A stretch of DNA of 64,000 nt from Paenibacillus sp. ACRRX (GCF_022346885.1 NZ_JAKRNK010000002.1:496001-560000); one strand, 5' to 3'. Counted from the first letter of the stretch, positions 1-9,400 are shown. Numbers and translations: made by a program. The notes: a model not told the origin generated them from the letters alone.

Positions 1-801
1 GTTGAAGGATTAACGGAATTTGCTCCGGTATCTTCAACGGGACATATGATTATTGTGGATGATTTTTGGTTTCAATCGAAAGACTTGTTTTCTCCAGAGG
101 TAGCAAACACCTTTAAAGTAGTTATTCAGCTTGGGTCCATTTTGGCAGTCGTTGTTGTATTCAAAGACAGATTTCTAGATTTGCTTGGACTTAAGCGTAG
201 ACGTTCACAAGATGCTGTCCAACTTGGACGGGGTGGACATCTCAATCTTTTGCAAGTCTTGGTTGGGCTTATTCCAGCAGGTGTGTTGGGTGTACTTTTC
301 AACGATTACATTGACGAATATTTGTTCTCAACAAAGACCGTTGTCATTGGTCTCGTCATCGGAGCAATTCTGATGATTGCAGCAGATTGGTTCCGTCCTC
401 GAAGAGCTAAAGCAGAGACAGTCGATCAGATTACGTATGGTCAAGCATTTGGGATCGGACTCTTCCAATGCTTAGGATTGTGGCCTGGCTTCTCCCGCTC
501 CGGATCAACGATATCGGGCGGCGTTCTACTTGGTATGAGTCATCGCGCTGCATCTGACTTTACGTTTATTATGGCCGTGCCGGTCATGGCAGGCGCTAGT
601 GGCCTGTCACTGCTGAAGCACTGGGAGAACTTCACGTTGGATTCCCTGCCCTTCTTTATTGTAGGCTTTATCAGCGCATTTATTTTTGCTCTAATTTCAA
701 TTCGTTTCTTCTTGAAACTGATTAACCGCATTAAGCTGGTACCTTTTGCGATTTACCGTTTGGTGCTGGCTGCCATTATTTATTTCGTCTTTATTATGTA
801 A
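1..801 (+). CDS. uppP: Undecaprenyl-diphosphatase UppP/BacA, 5' end missing
   Basis: The reading frame is open from base 1, so the start codon lies outside the window; about 266 residues are visible. The protein hydrolyses undecaprenyl diphosphate to the monophosphate, recycling the lipid carrier of cell-wall synthesis at the membrane. It opens with the family motif VEGLTEFAPVSSTGH, and the second signature GFSRSGSTISGG lies near residue 165; both form the active site in the BacA family. Several hydrophobic segments follow and it ends in a membrane helix, as expected for a polytopic protein. The usual length is about 270, so only a few N-terminal residues are lost. A strong hairpin follows the stop. 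BacA-type activity also links it to bacitracin tolerance. Confidence 0.95.
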   Translation, partial: VEGLTEFAPVSSTGHMIIVDDFWFQSKDLFSPEVANTFKVVIQLGSILAVVVVFKDRFLDLLGLKRRRSQDAVQLGRGGHLNLLQVLVGLIPAGVLGVLFNDYIDEYLFSTKTVVIGLVIGAILMIAADWFRPRRAKAETVDQITYGQAFGIGLFQCLGLWPGFSRSGSTISGGVLLGMSHRAASDFTFIMAVPVMAGASGLSLLKHWENFTLDSLPFFIVGFISAFIFALISIRFFLKLINRIKLVPFAIYRLVLAAIIYFVFIM

Positions 802-817
802 CGACGTATCATTGAAC

Positions 818-867
818 AAAGGGGATATCCCACAGTCATCCAAAATGACTAGAGGGATATCCCCTTT
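818..867. terminator. Bidirectional terminator between uppP and clpP
   Basis: Perfect 14-base inverted repeat (AAAGGGGATATCCC and its complement) with a 22-base loop that itself contains a small AGTCAT/ATGACT hairpin. It lies between the convergent ends of uppP and clpP; A and T runs on the two sides let it serve both strands. Confidence 0.8.
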
Positions 868-924
868 ACTGTACATGTGTGTCGTGAATAGAAATGCAAT
901 CCATTACATTCGAAGGCATTTCGT

Positions 925-1503
925 CTATCGTGTAATAACACCATCAATGAGCCCATAGGCCTTGGCGTCATCCGCGCTCATAAAGAAATCGCGGTCTGAA
1001 TCGCGCGCAATTTGTTCCAGCTGCTGCCCCGTCCGTTCAGCCAACAGCTCATTGATTTTTGTGCGTGTCTTCAAAATCCATTGCGCGTGAATATGAATAT
1101 CACTTGCTTGGCCCCGCGCGCCTCCCAGAGGCTGATGGATCATGACTTCGCTGTTCGGCAGGGCGAAGCGTTTGCCCTTCTGGCCGCCTGCCAGCAGCAC
1201 CGCTCCAAAGCTGGCCGCCATGCCGATACAGATTGTCGACACATCCGGCTTAATATGCTGCATTGTGTCGTAGATAGCAAAGCCCGCTGTGACAGAACCG
1301 CCCGGGCTATTGATATACATTTGGATGTCACGGTCCGGATCATCTGCAGCCAAAAACAGCAGTTGGGCAACGATGGCATTCGACATCTGATCCTGAATCT
1401 CATCGCCTACGATAACGATCCGATCCCTGAGCAATCGCGAATAGATGTCATAACTGCGCTCTCCGCCCTTGGACTGCTCGATTACATAAGGAATTACCCC
1501 CAT
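925..1503 (-). CDS. clpP: ClpP-family ATP-dependent protease proteolytic subunit (probable paralogue)
   Basis: 192 residues, full ClpP length. The serine-protease triad is visible: Ser98 in GMAASFG, His123 in MIHQPLGG and Asp172 in RDFFMSA. The substrate-binding [11 protein letters not shown] loop is also present. ClpP forms a tetradecameric chamber that degrades proteins fed by Clp ATPases in the cytoplasm. A ribosome binding site AAGGGGG precedes the ATG by six bases. The gene lies 23 bases downstream of an ECF sigma factor and looks co-transcribed with it, which is not the usual setting of the housekeeping clpP, so I think this is a second copy with a dedicated role. That it is a paralogue is inference; the rest of the genome is not visible. 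Confidence 0.93.
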   Translation of the reverse strand: MGVIPYVIEQSKGGERSYDIYSRLLRDRIVIVGDEIQDQMSNAIVAQLLFLAADDPDRDIQMYINSPGGSVTAGFAIYDTMQHIKPDVSTICIGMAASFGAVLLAGGQKGKRFALPNSEVMIHQPLGGARGQASDIHIHAQWILKTRTKINELLAERTGQQLEQIARDSDRDFFMSADDAKAYGLIDGVITR

Positions 1504-1526
1504 ATTACATCCCCCTTCACACTTCG

Positions 1527-2270
1527 TCAGGCAGCCATCAATAATCGCGTTGCGTCATCTGTTTGTGGAACTGCTCGATAGCCGCCTGCAGTTGGCGACA
1601 CCCTCACTTGGCTTGCTGCATACGTCTGGCTAACAAGTTCATCCTGAATAAGGGACAACAGCCGCTGGGCGTCCTCTTCCATAATCGCTGACACATACGC
1701 CTTCAGCATTTGTTTATCTTCCAGCTCCTGTAGACAAACGGCCTGCAGCACGAATTCAGGGTCATCTTCACGAATCGAACGGACAACAAGACGTGCCCGA
1801 TTAAGCAGCGACTTGATTGCACCTTCAGTTCGTTTCAACATAGAAGCCACTTCCATAGTAGAATAACCCAGCACCTCACGCAGCAGAAATACAGTACGTT
1901 GAAGCGGCTGTACACGCTGTAGAAGCAGGGCAACAGCTAACTCGATATCCATCACTTTGTCGCTCGAACAGGAATTCAGCTGCATCTCGTTCGCAAGCAG
2001 TTCTACCTTCCCCTTTGACATGTGCTGTCTTCGGCGCTGATCCGTCCACTTGTTCTTCGCAATCCGCAGTGCAAACGCGACAGGACTAGGATGGCCCTCG
2101 TTCCCCTGTAAAACAGGCAGCATTTTCAAAAATGTATCTTGCGTCAAGTCTTCTGCATCCCAACGAGAACCCGTTAGTCCCGTACAGTAGCGAAAGATGA
2201 CGGATCTCATCTGGCCCCATTCGCCCACAGCCGCCCTCTCAGTCGATTCCACTTGCTGGTGATGAGTCAT
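1527..2270 (-). CDS. ECF-type RNA polymerase sigma factor with C-terminal extension
   Basis: 247 residues. Region 2 is recognisable ([14 protein letters not shown] at about 38-51, then [16 protein letters not shown]), as is region 4 ([15 protein letters not shown], then a helix-turn-helix with [14 protein letters not shown] at about 150). ECF factors usually stop near 170-190 residues. Here about 80 extra residues follow that match no domain I recognise, though their position recalls regulatory C-terminal extensions of other ECF groups. ATG with AGGAGG seven bases upstream. No anti-sigma gene is next to it; instead the next gene, 23 bases on, encodes ClpP, which suggests that proteolysis forms part of its control or output. 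Confidence 0.88.
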   Translation of the reverse strand: MTHHQQVESTERAAVGEWGQMRSVIFRYCTGLTGSRWDAEDLTQDTFLKMLPVLQGNEGHPSPVAFALRIAKNKWTDQRRRQHMSKGKVELLANEMQLNSCSSDKVMDIELAVALLLQRVQPLQRTVFLLREVLGYSTMEVASMLKRTEGAIKSLLNRARLVVRSIREDDPEFVLQAVCLQELEDKQMLKAYVSAIMEEDAQRLLSLIQDELVSQTYAASQVRVSPTAGGYRAVPQTDDATRLLMAA

Positions 2271-2422
2271 GTGCAGGCCTCCTATGACCTTAGAATTAAT
2301 GGATACACCTTATTAACGATTGATATCCTCAAAAAGATACGCGCAGCGCATATCATCGCATCACTATTCACTGAAACCCCTGAAATTAGCCATACAGCAG
2401 AGAGGGGGAACCTGTAAGCTGG

Positions 2423-2872
2423 CTAAATCTCTTCTTGTGAGGCATGTGTATGCTGCTCTAACTTTTCAAACAGCGCAGCAAACGTCTCAAGCTCCTGTGG
2501 AGTAAACACCGATAAATAACGAATAAACACCTCACGCGAAGCCTGTCGTGTCTGATCCAGTATGTGGCTGCCGTTATCCGTTAACGTAATAATAACCGCT
2601 CGTCTATCCTGCTTGTCCATCTGACGCTCGATAAAGCCGCTTTGCTCTAAGCGGTCTAACATAACCGTAGCAGCGCTTGGCTTCACATCCATCCGCTCTG
2701 CAAGCTTGGCTACCTTGGCAGCCCCTTCCTCATCAATTAAATTAAGCAAGTAAAATTGAGGCCCTGTAAGGCCCATCTGCTTATGCTCCATCACTTCCGA
2801 GGACATTTTCCGCTGCGTGCGCCACATGGACATGCCGATTCGGTTAGCGTAATCCTGTATATCGTCCATCAT
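2423..2872 (-). CDS. MarR-family transcriptional regulator
   Basis: 149 residues with the MarR winged-helix layout: an N-terminal dimerisation helix, then LTGPQFYLLNLIDEEG, a recognition region (VKPSAATVMLDRLEQSGFIER at about 62-82) and the wing DKQDRRAVIITLTDNG. Such proteins are dimers that repress nearby genes until a small phenolic or oxidant ligand releases them. The start is supported by AAAGGA six bases before the ATG. It is a single gene; the regulated target is not clear, because the next gene downstream (the sigma factor) has its own ribosome binding site and about 150 bases of upstream sequence. A short palindrome upstream of its start suggests autoregulation. Confidence 0.9.
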   Translation of the reverse strand: MMDDIQDYANRIGMSMWRTQRKMSSEVMEHKQMGLTGPQFYLLNLIDEEGAAKVAKLAERMDVKPSAATVMLDRLEQSGFIERQMDKQDRRAVIITLTDNGSHILDQTRQASREVFIRYLSVFTPQELETFAALFEKLEQHTHASQEEI

Positions 2873-2930
2873 ATATGTTCCTTTCGATTATGTTATCGCT
2901 ATTATATGTATGCCCTGAAACAAATAAATC

Positions 2931-2945
2931 ATTTAATATTTAAAT
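2931..2945. promoter_or_regulatory. Possible MarR operator palindrome
   Basis: ATTTAATATTTAAAT, a perfect 6-3-6 palindrome 58 bases upstream of the marR start, where an autoregulatory operator would be expected. AT-rich sequence gives such palindromes by chance, so this is tentative. Confidence 0.3.
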
Positions 2946-3001
2946 TGTAAAAATAATAGCTGCGACAGTCAATGGGTAAACAACATAGGTCCCTCCATAA
3001 A

Positions 3002-3047
3002 AAGCGTCCCTGCTGCACATCAACAACATTGTGCAGCAGGGACGCTT
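3002..3047 (-). terminator. Terminator after the DinB-family gene
   Basis: Perfect 18-base inverted repeat (AAGCGTCCCTGCTGCACA and its complement) with a 10-base loop. On the minus strand it ends in CGCTTTTTA, a classic Rho-independent terminator just past the stop of the gene at 3052. Confidence 0.9.
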
Positions 3048-3051
3048 ATCG

Positions 3052-3546
3052 CTAATACTTATTCGTCCAATTCCCATATAATTTGCGAAGTACAATGATT
3101 TGGCCAATATGATACGCGTTATGAATGCTCACATTTGAGATGAATTGCCACCACGCGACATCATACCCCTTGTGTGAGATCTGATCGAGAAGATCCTGCT
3201 CCTGCCCAGCAGCCAGCACGTCTCTCCAAGCCTGCATCACTTGAAACAGATCCACCACCGTCGTTTGCCACGCCTCTTCTGTCAACTGAGGAAGATGAAA
3301 CGTTTCTTCGTTGCGATGACCGCTATCTGTAATTGCCTTCTGCTTGAAGCGTTCCAAGTACACACGATTCCAATACAACAGATGGCTGGTCAGCTGCCAG
3401 ATCGAGTTCAGACCTTCACTTCCAACATGACCTGCTTGCTGTGCATCCAAACCTTCCAAGGCTTCCTGCAGAGTTGGGAACCAGCTTTTATCGTTGTAAC
3501 AAGCAGCAAATTGATCCTCTAATACAAGCTTCATTCCCTCTGACAT
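3052..3546 (-). CDS. DinB-superfamily metal-binding protein
   Basis: About 164 residues from the ATG at 3546, which has AGAAGG seven bases upstream (an in-frame GTG lies two codons earlier). The fold signs are a first histidine in SHLLYWNRVY and a second pair in IHNAYHIGQIIVLRK near the C-terminus, the three-histidine metal site of the DinB/YfiT four-helix bundle. Members include bacillithiol- and mycothiol-dependent transferases; the substrate here cannot be told. It follows pepF by five bases, so both are probably one transcript ending at the hairpin at 3002-3047. It is one of five DinB-like genes in this window. Confidence 0.85.
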   Translation of the reverse strand: MSEGMKLVLEDQFAACYNDKSWFPTLQEALEGLDAQQAGHVGSEGLNSIWQLTSHLLYWNRVYLERFKQKAITDSGHRNEETFHLPQLTEEAWQTTVVDLFQVMQAWRDVLAAGQEQDLLDQISHKGYDVAWWQFISNVSIHNAYHIGQIIVLRKLYGNWTNKY

Positions 3547-3557
3547 AGCCACACCTT

Positions 3558-5372
3558 CTATCCGTCTATATCATCGAATAATTGCTCTAGCTCTGTAATC
3601 AATTCACCAACATAACGAACAGCTGCCTGAATCGGCTGCTTGGTGGACATATCGACGCCAGCAAGCTTCATTAATTCAAGAGGGCTTAATGTTCCGCCTG
3701 CCCGTAATGCTTGCAGCCAGCGATCAACAGCTGGTTGGCCTTCTTCTTGAATAAGCTGGGCTGCCGCTGTTGAAGCCGTCAGTCCGGCTGCATACGTATA
3801 TGGATACAACGACATATAATAATGAGGCTGGCGCATCCAGGTTAGACCCGCGCCCTCGTCAAGCTCAACGGTGTCACCCCAGAAGGTAGACAGTGCGCTC
3901 AACTTTAATTCATTTAATCTTGTTGCATTTAATGCCTCGCCTGCCGTGGCTGCTGCATAAACCTTACGCTGCATCTCCCCCTCTAACAAGTGGGTGACAT
4001 AGTTATGATAATACGTGTTCAAAAGCTGTTCAATGACCCATCTACGCATTCGTTTATCATCAGACTGCTTCATAATGTGTTGTGCAAGCAGCAGCTCATT
4101 CATCGTAGACGGCGCTTCAATAAAATACATGGAAGGTCGCGCGTTAATATAGCTTTGGTGACGCCCTGTGAGCGTAAAGTGACCAGCATGCCCGACTTCA
4201 TGCGCTAATGTAAATGCACCGCGCATATTGTCTGCCCATGAGATTAGTATGTAGGAATGGCTACCGTATGCTGTTGAACAGAACGCCCCTGTAGACTTAC
4301 CGACATTGTCCGCATAATCTACCCAGCGATCGGAAAAAGCCTCCTCTACAATAGCACTGTATTCAGGCCCCATAATTTGAAGAGCATCCTGAATGAGACG
4401 ACATGCGTCCGCATAAGTTGTTTCCGGATTATAATCAGGATCGAGCGGGGCTTTAAGATCGCTGTACAGCATCTTGTCCAGCCCAAGCACGCGCTGCTTC
4501 AGACTGGCGAAACGTCTCATATGCGGAGCCAGTTCCTCTTGAATGGTATCCAAAATATTATGATACAACTCTTGCGATACTTCCTGCGGCTGCAGCAGCA
4601 TATCGGTTACTGAATCGTACTTCCGCAATCCCGACATGACCACTTGCTTCTTCACTTCTGTTGCATATGTCTCGGCAAATGTATTCTGATAAGCAGCCAG
4701 CGTCTTCGTAAAGGAATCATAAGATGCTCTTCTCAGCGCCGTGTCAGGCGATTGAATATATTTATTCTCATATAATGCAAAGGATACAGGCCATGTCTCT
4801 CCTTCACTGTCCTGTACAGACTCAAAAGACATATCCGACAATTTACTGCGCAGATAAATGCGATACGGTGCCCCCCATACTTCACCTAGAGAAGCAAGCA
4901 CAGCTTCTGTCTCCGCACTTAATTGATGAGGCTGAACGGCCATTAAGCGGCTCAAGTAACGACGGTACAACTCCAACTTCGGCTGATCTTTATAGTACTG
5001 TTCCAATGCCCCTTCTGGAAGAGACAATATTTCTGACGACACAAAAGATAGTGCTGCTGAAGCTTTGGACACGATGTCACCGGATCGCGCTGAACGTGCT
5101 TGATTATCCGGATTGGTATTGTCTCCTGAGGTATGTAGATGTGCGTATGAAGCAAATCTCGAGATGCGGGCCTGCACATCCTCTAGCGACTCCAGACATG
5201 CAAGCAGCGTATTAGCGCTTTCTCCCAATCTACCTGCATATTGTGTGACAGTACGCAAATCATTTAAGAGCTGATCTGCTTCCTGAAGCCATAATGCAGA
5301 TGTTGCAAATAAATCTTCCAGTCTCCATGTTGCTTCCAAGGGCACGTCAACCCGAGTCAGTCTTTTCTGCAT
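3558..5372 (-). CDS. pepF: M3-family oligoendopeptidase F
   Basis: About 604 residues from the ATG at 5372, which has GAGGAAG upstream; the longer open frame to 5471 lacks a binding site and adds an unlikely N-terminus. The zinc site HEVGH (in TLAHEVGHAGHF, near residue 390) and the downstream ligand region (YFIEAPSTMNELLL) identify an M3 metallopeptidase. PepF enzymes cleave 7- to 17-residue peptides in the cytoplasm, for peptide nutrition and turnover. A second, more diverged M3 enzyme is at 44465-46159. The DinB gene follows after five bases. Confidence 0.93.
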   Translation of the reverse strand: MQKRLTRVDVPLEATWRLEDLFATSALWLQEADQLLNDLRTVTQYAGRLGESANTLLACLESLEDVQARISRFASYAHLHTSGDNTNPDNQARSARSGDIVSKASAALSFVSSEILSLPEGALEQYYKDQPKLELYRRYLSRLMAVQPHQLSAETEAVLASLGEVWGAPYRIYLRSKLSDMSFESVQDSEGETWPVSFALYENKYIQSPDTALRRASYDSFTKTLAAYQNTFAETYATEVKKQVVMSGLRKYDSVTDMLLQPQEVSQELYHNILDTIQEELAPHMRRFASLKQRVLGLDKMLYSDLKAPLDPDYNPETTYADACRLIQDALQIMGPEYSAIVEEAFSDRWVDYADNVGKSTGAFCSTAYGSHSYILISWADNMRGAFTLAHEVGHAGHFTLTGRHQSYINARPSMYFIEAPSTMNELLLAQHIMKQSDDKRMRRWVIEQLLNTYYHNYVTHLLEGEMQRKVYAAATAGEALNATRLNELKLSALSTFWGDTVELDEGAGLTWMRQPHYYMSLYPYTYAAGLTASTAAAQLIQEEGQPAVDRWLQALRAGGTLSPLELMKLAGVDMSTKQPIQAAVRYVGELITELEQLFDDIDG

Positions 5373-5574
5373 ATTGGATCTTCCTCTCTGGTTTAAAATG
5401 GATTGCGTTATCATCGCTGTGAAGAAATAATACCACATATTACGGTAGTTTCGTAAAAAGCATTTCCGCACAATTGCGTTATTTGTAATAGGGTTCTATT
5501 TGTTTTCCTGTTTTTTTCTAGACAAGACACTCTCCTGCGTGAAAGCAAATCAATTGACCCAAGGCAGAAAACAC

Positions 5575-5625
5575 AAAAAGAACCCGCACCCGCTATCTCG
5601 ACCAAGAGCAGGGGTGCTAAGGTTC
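5575..5625 (-). terminator. Terminator of the nir operon
   Basis: On the minus strand GAACC-TTA-GCACCC pairs with GGGTGC-G-GGTTC around a loop, followed by TTTTTGTGTTTT. It lies about 75 bases past the nirC stop. Confidence 0.8.
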
Positions 5626-5699
5626 AGTTCAACTGATTTATTGTCATTTTCTCTGCCTGAGATGTAAGTGAAACACGGTTCGTAATTAGCTTGGTTCGC

Positions 5700-6482
5700 T
5701 TATTTAGATGTTTTTGCTGAACTTGTGTACCAATAAGCCATCGCTACAAAGACTGCACCACCGATTACATTTCCCAATGTTACGGGAATCATATTGTGCA
5801 GCCAACCACCTAATGTAATTGTCTCTGGATGTTGGGGTAATATTAGAGCAACCGTCATTAAGGACATATTGGCAACACTGTGCTCATATCCAGACGCGAT
5901 GAAGGCATAAAGCATCCACCAGATCAAAATTAATTTGGCCGTATCCTCTTTAGCACGCATCGAGGTCCAGATTGCCAGACAAACGAGCCAATTACATAGG
6001 ATGCCTCGGAAAAACAATTCAGATATAGGCATACTCATCTTATTCGCAGTAGCCAAAAACAACAAATGGTCTGGAGCGATCTTGCCGAATATGCCAGAAC
6101 CGTATACTAGCAAGCTGAACAAGACAGCGCCAAGCAAATTACCGAAGAAAACAACAATCCAGTTCGTAAAAGTAAGCGACCACGGTGTCCGTTTGGATAA
6201 GCTGCTTACAGTAAACAACATGTTATTTCCCGTAAACAACTCAGATCCAGCGAAAATGACAAGCGTGAGTGCGATACCAAATGACATCCCCATCACCACT
6301 GGAGTAGCTGCCGCTCCCTCAGCTTTAAACGGGCCACCTACTGTAAAGATCAGCATAATTCCAAATCCGACGTAAGCACCAGCAAGCAAAGTGGCGACTA
6401 CATAACGCATAAAGCTTGATTTCATTAACGACTTCTTAACTTCTACCGCCTCATTAATCTGCTCGATCGTAGCCTGATACAT
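5700..6482 (-). CDS. nirC: Formate/nitrite transporter family channel, NirC-like
   Basis: 260 residues, the family length, with six hydrophobic segments and the FNT features GGPFKAEGAAA (about 49-59), GSELFTGN (about 79-86), NWLVCLAIWTS (mid-protein) and SGYEHSVANM. FNT proteins are pentameric channels for small anions such as nitrite and formate. As third gene of nirB-nirD-nirC, 36 bases after nirD, its likely role is nitrite uptake or export coupled to its reduction. Start supported by GAGGGA. Substrate choice rests on context. Confidence 0.9.
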   Translation of the reverse strand: MYQATIEQINEAVEVKKSLMKSSFMRYVVATLLAGAYVGFGIMLIFTVGGPFKAEGAAATPVVMGMSFGIALTLVIFAGSELFTGNNMLFTVSSLSKRTPWSLTFTNWIVVFFGNLLGAVLFSLLVYGSGIFGKIAPDHLLFLATANKMSMPISELFFRGILCNWLVCLAIWTSMRAKEDTAKLILIWWMLYAFIASGYEHSVANMSLMTVALILPQHPETITLGGWLHNMIPVTLGNVIGGAVFVAMAYWYTSSAKTSK

Positions 6483-6518
6483 CTCTCTCCCTCATTTCAC
6501 GATCTACCATCTACTTAC

Positions 6519-6866
6519 TTACTTACTGATCAACTGATCCCCTGCTAGTAAGAGATACACATGCTCGCCTTCAACAACAAGTGGAAACGTCTGGACTTGG
6601 CCGGTATCAGGTTCTTGCACCTTGCCATCTCGCATATCTATCTTCCAATCGTACAATGGATCGTACACGTAGCATCCCGAGACGATGCCTTCATTTAACG
6701 GGCCGCCCTTCGGATGGGGACTGCGATCGAGCAGTGCATACATTTGCTCAGACGTTCTAAACACCGCTATTACTTCTCCTTCAACCTCAACGGCCCGCCC
6801 TACCCGCTCCAAGAAATCATCCTGCTTGCCGATGCATACCTTTCTTTCAGCTACAGCTTGAGACAT
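6519..6866 (-). CDS. nirD: NirD-type small subunit of NADH nitrite reductase
   Basis: 115 residues with the Rieske-like beta fold of NirD/NasE. The family block is present as PHPKGGPLNEGIVSG followed by YDPLYDWKIDM. True Rieske proteins have CxH and CxxH ligands here; this copy has Ser before PH and Asp-Pro-Leu-Tyr where CPLH would be, so no iron-sulfur cluster can be bound at this site. Cluster-free NirD proteins are known as structural partners of NirB. It starts 23 bases after the nirB stop, with GAGGTG upstream. The cofactor loss is seen in the sequence; the scaffold role is inferred from the family. Confidence 0.9.
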   Translation of the reverse strand: MSQAVAERKVCIGKQDDFLERVGRAVEVEGEVIAVFRTSEQMYALLDRSPHPKGGPLNEGIVSGCYVYDPLYDWKIDMRDGKVQEPDTGQVQTFPLVVEGEHVYLLLAGDQLISK

Positions 6867-6889
6867 AAGCTAACACCTCTTTCTTTCGT

Positions 6890-9331
6890 TTAATGTGCAA
6901 CTTTTTCAGTGACGATAACTTTTTCGAACAATGCATTTCGCAGTTTTTGATCCCCCACCATTTTCTTCCACGGATCTTCGAGCTTGCTAAGTGCAATTTC
7001 CATTCTAGCAGTTAGTTGCTTCCGTTGTTCTGCATCATGCACGATCATATTTTGAACTTGCTCTAGTCCAATCCGTTCAATCCATTCTGACGTCCGTTCC
7101 AAATAATTGGCGGTTTCCCGGTAATACTGCATTGTTGCAGATATCATTTCCATCAGTTCATCATCTGTCTTTACCTTGCACAATAAATCAGCGAGCCTTG
7201 CTTTAATCCCGCCATTACCGCCAACATAAATCTCCCAGCCACCGTCATTACCAACGATGCCAATATCTTTTGTGCACGATTCTGCGCAATTTCGTGGACA
7301 TCCATTCACAGCAAATTTGAACTTAGCAGGCATATCAACCCGTTCAAACTTCCGTTCTATCAAATCTCCGATCCCAAGCGAGTCTTGTGTGCCAAAGCGA
7401 CAATAAGTAGAGCCTACACAGGTCTTAACTGTACGAAGAGCCTTGGCATAAGCGTAGCCAGAAGGCATCTCCAGCTCTTCCCACACTTTTGGAAGGTCTT
7501 CTTTTTGAATCCCAATGATGCCAATTCGCTGTCCACCCGTCATTTTCACGAGTGACGCTTTATATTTAATCGAAACGTCCGCGATTTTCTTCAGATCCTC
7601 TGGTGTTGTCATCCCACCGTACATACGTGGAACTACCGTATACGTACCGTCTTTCTGAATATTCGCATTCATCCGTTCGTTTACAAATCTCGAAGCCCGC
7701 TCATCCTCATAGGTTTCCGGCCACAGCATTCCCAAGTAATAATTTAAAGCCGGTCTGCACTTCGAGCAGCCCTCGGATTGACTCCATGCCAGCGCTTGTG
7801 TCACCTCCGCAATGGTATGCAGATTTTGTTCCTTTATCGCCGTTACAATCTCGTCTCTAGACATCGAGGTACATCCACAAATACCTTGCTTGGTTTGTGT
7901 TGATTGGAAGCTTTCGCCCAACACATGCTGCAAGAGCTGCTCCACCATAGGCTTACAGCCGCCGCAGGAACGGGAAGCACCTGTTTTCATTTTCACAGCA
8001 TCCAATGTAGTTAAGCCATCGATCTGAATCGCATCCACGATCATCTTTTTGGTCACACCGTTACAGCCGCACACGATATCATCATCGACCAGTTCAGCGA
8101 CCATATTGGACTTGGCTTTGCCTCCGCAGCAGCCTCCCGAACCTGTTAACTCCTGATACAATTCCTCCGTCATCTGCTCGCCCTTTTTGACCAGACGCTC
8201 AAGTCTTGACGAATCATCGATGTTGCCGAACAGAACAGCCCCTACAACGACACGATCATGCAATACAATTTTCTTGTATGTTCGATTCCACCCGTCATGA
8301 AGTCTAATAATGTCATGATGAGGTTCTTCTAAGAATGTTCCTGTAGAAAACACGTCCACGCCGGATACTTTTAGCTTTGTAGATACAATGGATCCCTCAT
8401 AAGGTGCTGTTTCAACACCCGCAAGTGTCTTCGCCAGCACAGCTCCCTGCTCAAATAAAGGCGCTACCAGTCCATAGCAGATTCCGCGATGTTCGGTACA
8501 CTCGCCTACTGCATATACGCCCGGCACCGAAGTCTGCATATAATCATCTACCACAATTCCACGGTTTACCTGAATGTCACTCCCCATCGCGATGTCAATG
8601 TTAGGCCGAATCCCAACAGACATGACGACCAAATCAGCTTCGAGTGATGTGCCGTCAGCAAAGGTTAGCCCCGTCACTCGGGTGCTCCCCGTTAAGGCTG
8701 TCGTCTGTTTGCCAAGGGCAAACTTTAGGCCTTGCCGTTCTAACTCCTGCTGCAGCATCTTGGCCGATGGTACATCCAGCTGCCGCTCCATCAAGTAATC
8801 CGGCAAGTGTACTACTGTAACGTCCATGCCCAATTGGACAAGCCCCTTGGCTGCCTCAAGACCAAGCAGTCCACCACCTATCACCGCTGCTTTCTTATAT
8901 TGTTTAGCAGCTTCCATCATCGAATCACAATCTTCTATCGAACGGAATCCAATGACACCTTCCAAAGTCGATCCGGGTACAGGCAGGATAAACGGATTCG
9001 AGCCCGTTGCGATCAACACACGATCATACGCGGTTGCCGATCCATCTTCCATGATTACTTGTTGAAGTGTTGTATCCAGTCGTACTGCCTTGCAGCCAGT
9101 GATTAACTGAATGCCAGCTGACGCATACCATTCCCGATTATTTATGATAATATCATCAATTGACTTGCTTCCTTCCAACACATAAGACAGCATAATGCGG
9201 TTATAGTTCGGGTGTGGTTCTGCACCAATTACGATAATCTCATACCGATCAGTAAGCTTTAACAATTGCTCAATTGCATTCATACCTGCCATTCCATTGC
9301 CGATTACGACCAATTTCTGTTTCTCTGTCAT
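6890..9331 (-). CDS. nirB: NADH-dependent assimilatory-type nitrite reductase, large subunit
   Basis: 813 residues. Order of domains: FAD/NADH pyridine-nucleotide oxidoreductase (VVIGNGMAGMNAIEQLL at 8-24, a second Rossmann motif AAVIGGGLLGLEAAKGL near 150, VYAVGECTEH near 275); two BFD-like [2Fe-2S] domains (CGCNG...CGGCKP near 425-460 and CGCTS...CSKCRP near 485-525); then the nitrite/sulfite reductase half-domains, ending with the siroheme-[4Fe-4S] cysteines in CVGSTYCRFG and NGCPRNCAESC. It reduces nitrite to ammonium with NADH in the cytoplasm. First gene of nirB-D-C, with GAGGAGG before the ATG and an Fnr-like site about 100 bases upstream. Siroheme synthesis genes are not in this window. 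Confidence 0.96.
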   Translation of the reverse strand: MTEKQKLVVIGNGMAGMNAIEQLLKLTDRYEIIVIGAEPHPNYNRIMLSYVLEGSKSIDDIIINNREWYASAGIQLITGCKAVRLDTTLQQVIMEDGSATAYDRVLIATGSNPFILPVPGSTLEGVIGFRSIEDCDSMMEAAKQYKKAAVIGGGLLGLEAAKGLVQLGMDVTVVHLPDYLMERQLDVPSAKMLQQELERQGLKFALGKQTTALTGSTRVTGLTFADGTSLEADLVVMSVGIRPNIDIAMGSDIQVNRGIVVDDYMQTSVPGVYAVGECTEHRGICYGLVAPLFEQGAVLAKTLAGVETAPYEGSIVSTKLKVSGVDVFSTGTFLEEPHHDIIRLHDGWNRTYKKIVLHDRVVVGAVLFGNIDDSSRLERLVKKGEQMTEELYQELTGSGGCCGGKAKSNMVAELVDDDIVCGCNGVTKKMIVDAIQIDGLTTLDAVKMKTGASRSCGGCKPMVEQLLQHVLGESFQSTQTKQGICGCTSMSRDEIVTAIKEQNLHTIAEVTQALAWSQSEGCSKCRPALNYYLGMLWPETYEDERASRFVNERMNANIQKDGTYTVVPRMYGGMTTPEDLKKIADVSIKYKASLVKMTGGQRIGIIGIQKEDLPKVWEELEMPSGYAYAKALRTVKTCVGSTYCRFGTQDSLGIGDLIERKFERVDMPAKFKFAVNGCPRNCAESCTKDIGIVGNDGGWEIYVGGNGGIKARLADLLCKVKTDDELMEMISATMQYYRETANYLERTSEWIERIGLEQVQNMIVHDAEQRKQLTARMEIALSKLEDPWKKMVGDQKLRNALFEKVIVTEKVAH

Positions 9332-9400
9332 CGTTGTTTCCTCCTCATTTCCAATTGCAGTCAGTCATGGAAACGCCTCATCTACTCTTGCACTTCAGTT

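Noticed and set aside
1012-1581. 189-codon plus-strand frame
   Set aside because: Antisense to clpP and the end of the sigma gene, which carry clear family motifs and good starts; it has no binding site.
4724-5215. 163-codon plus-strand frame
   Set aside because: Antisense to pepF, no binding site, no recognisable motif.
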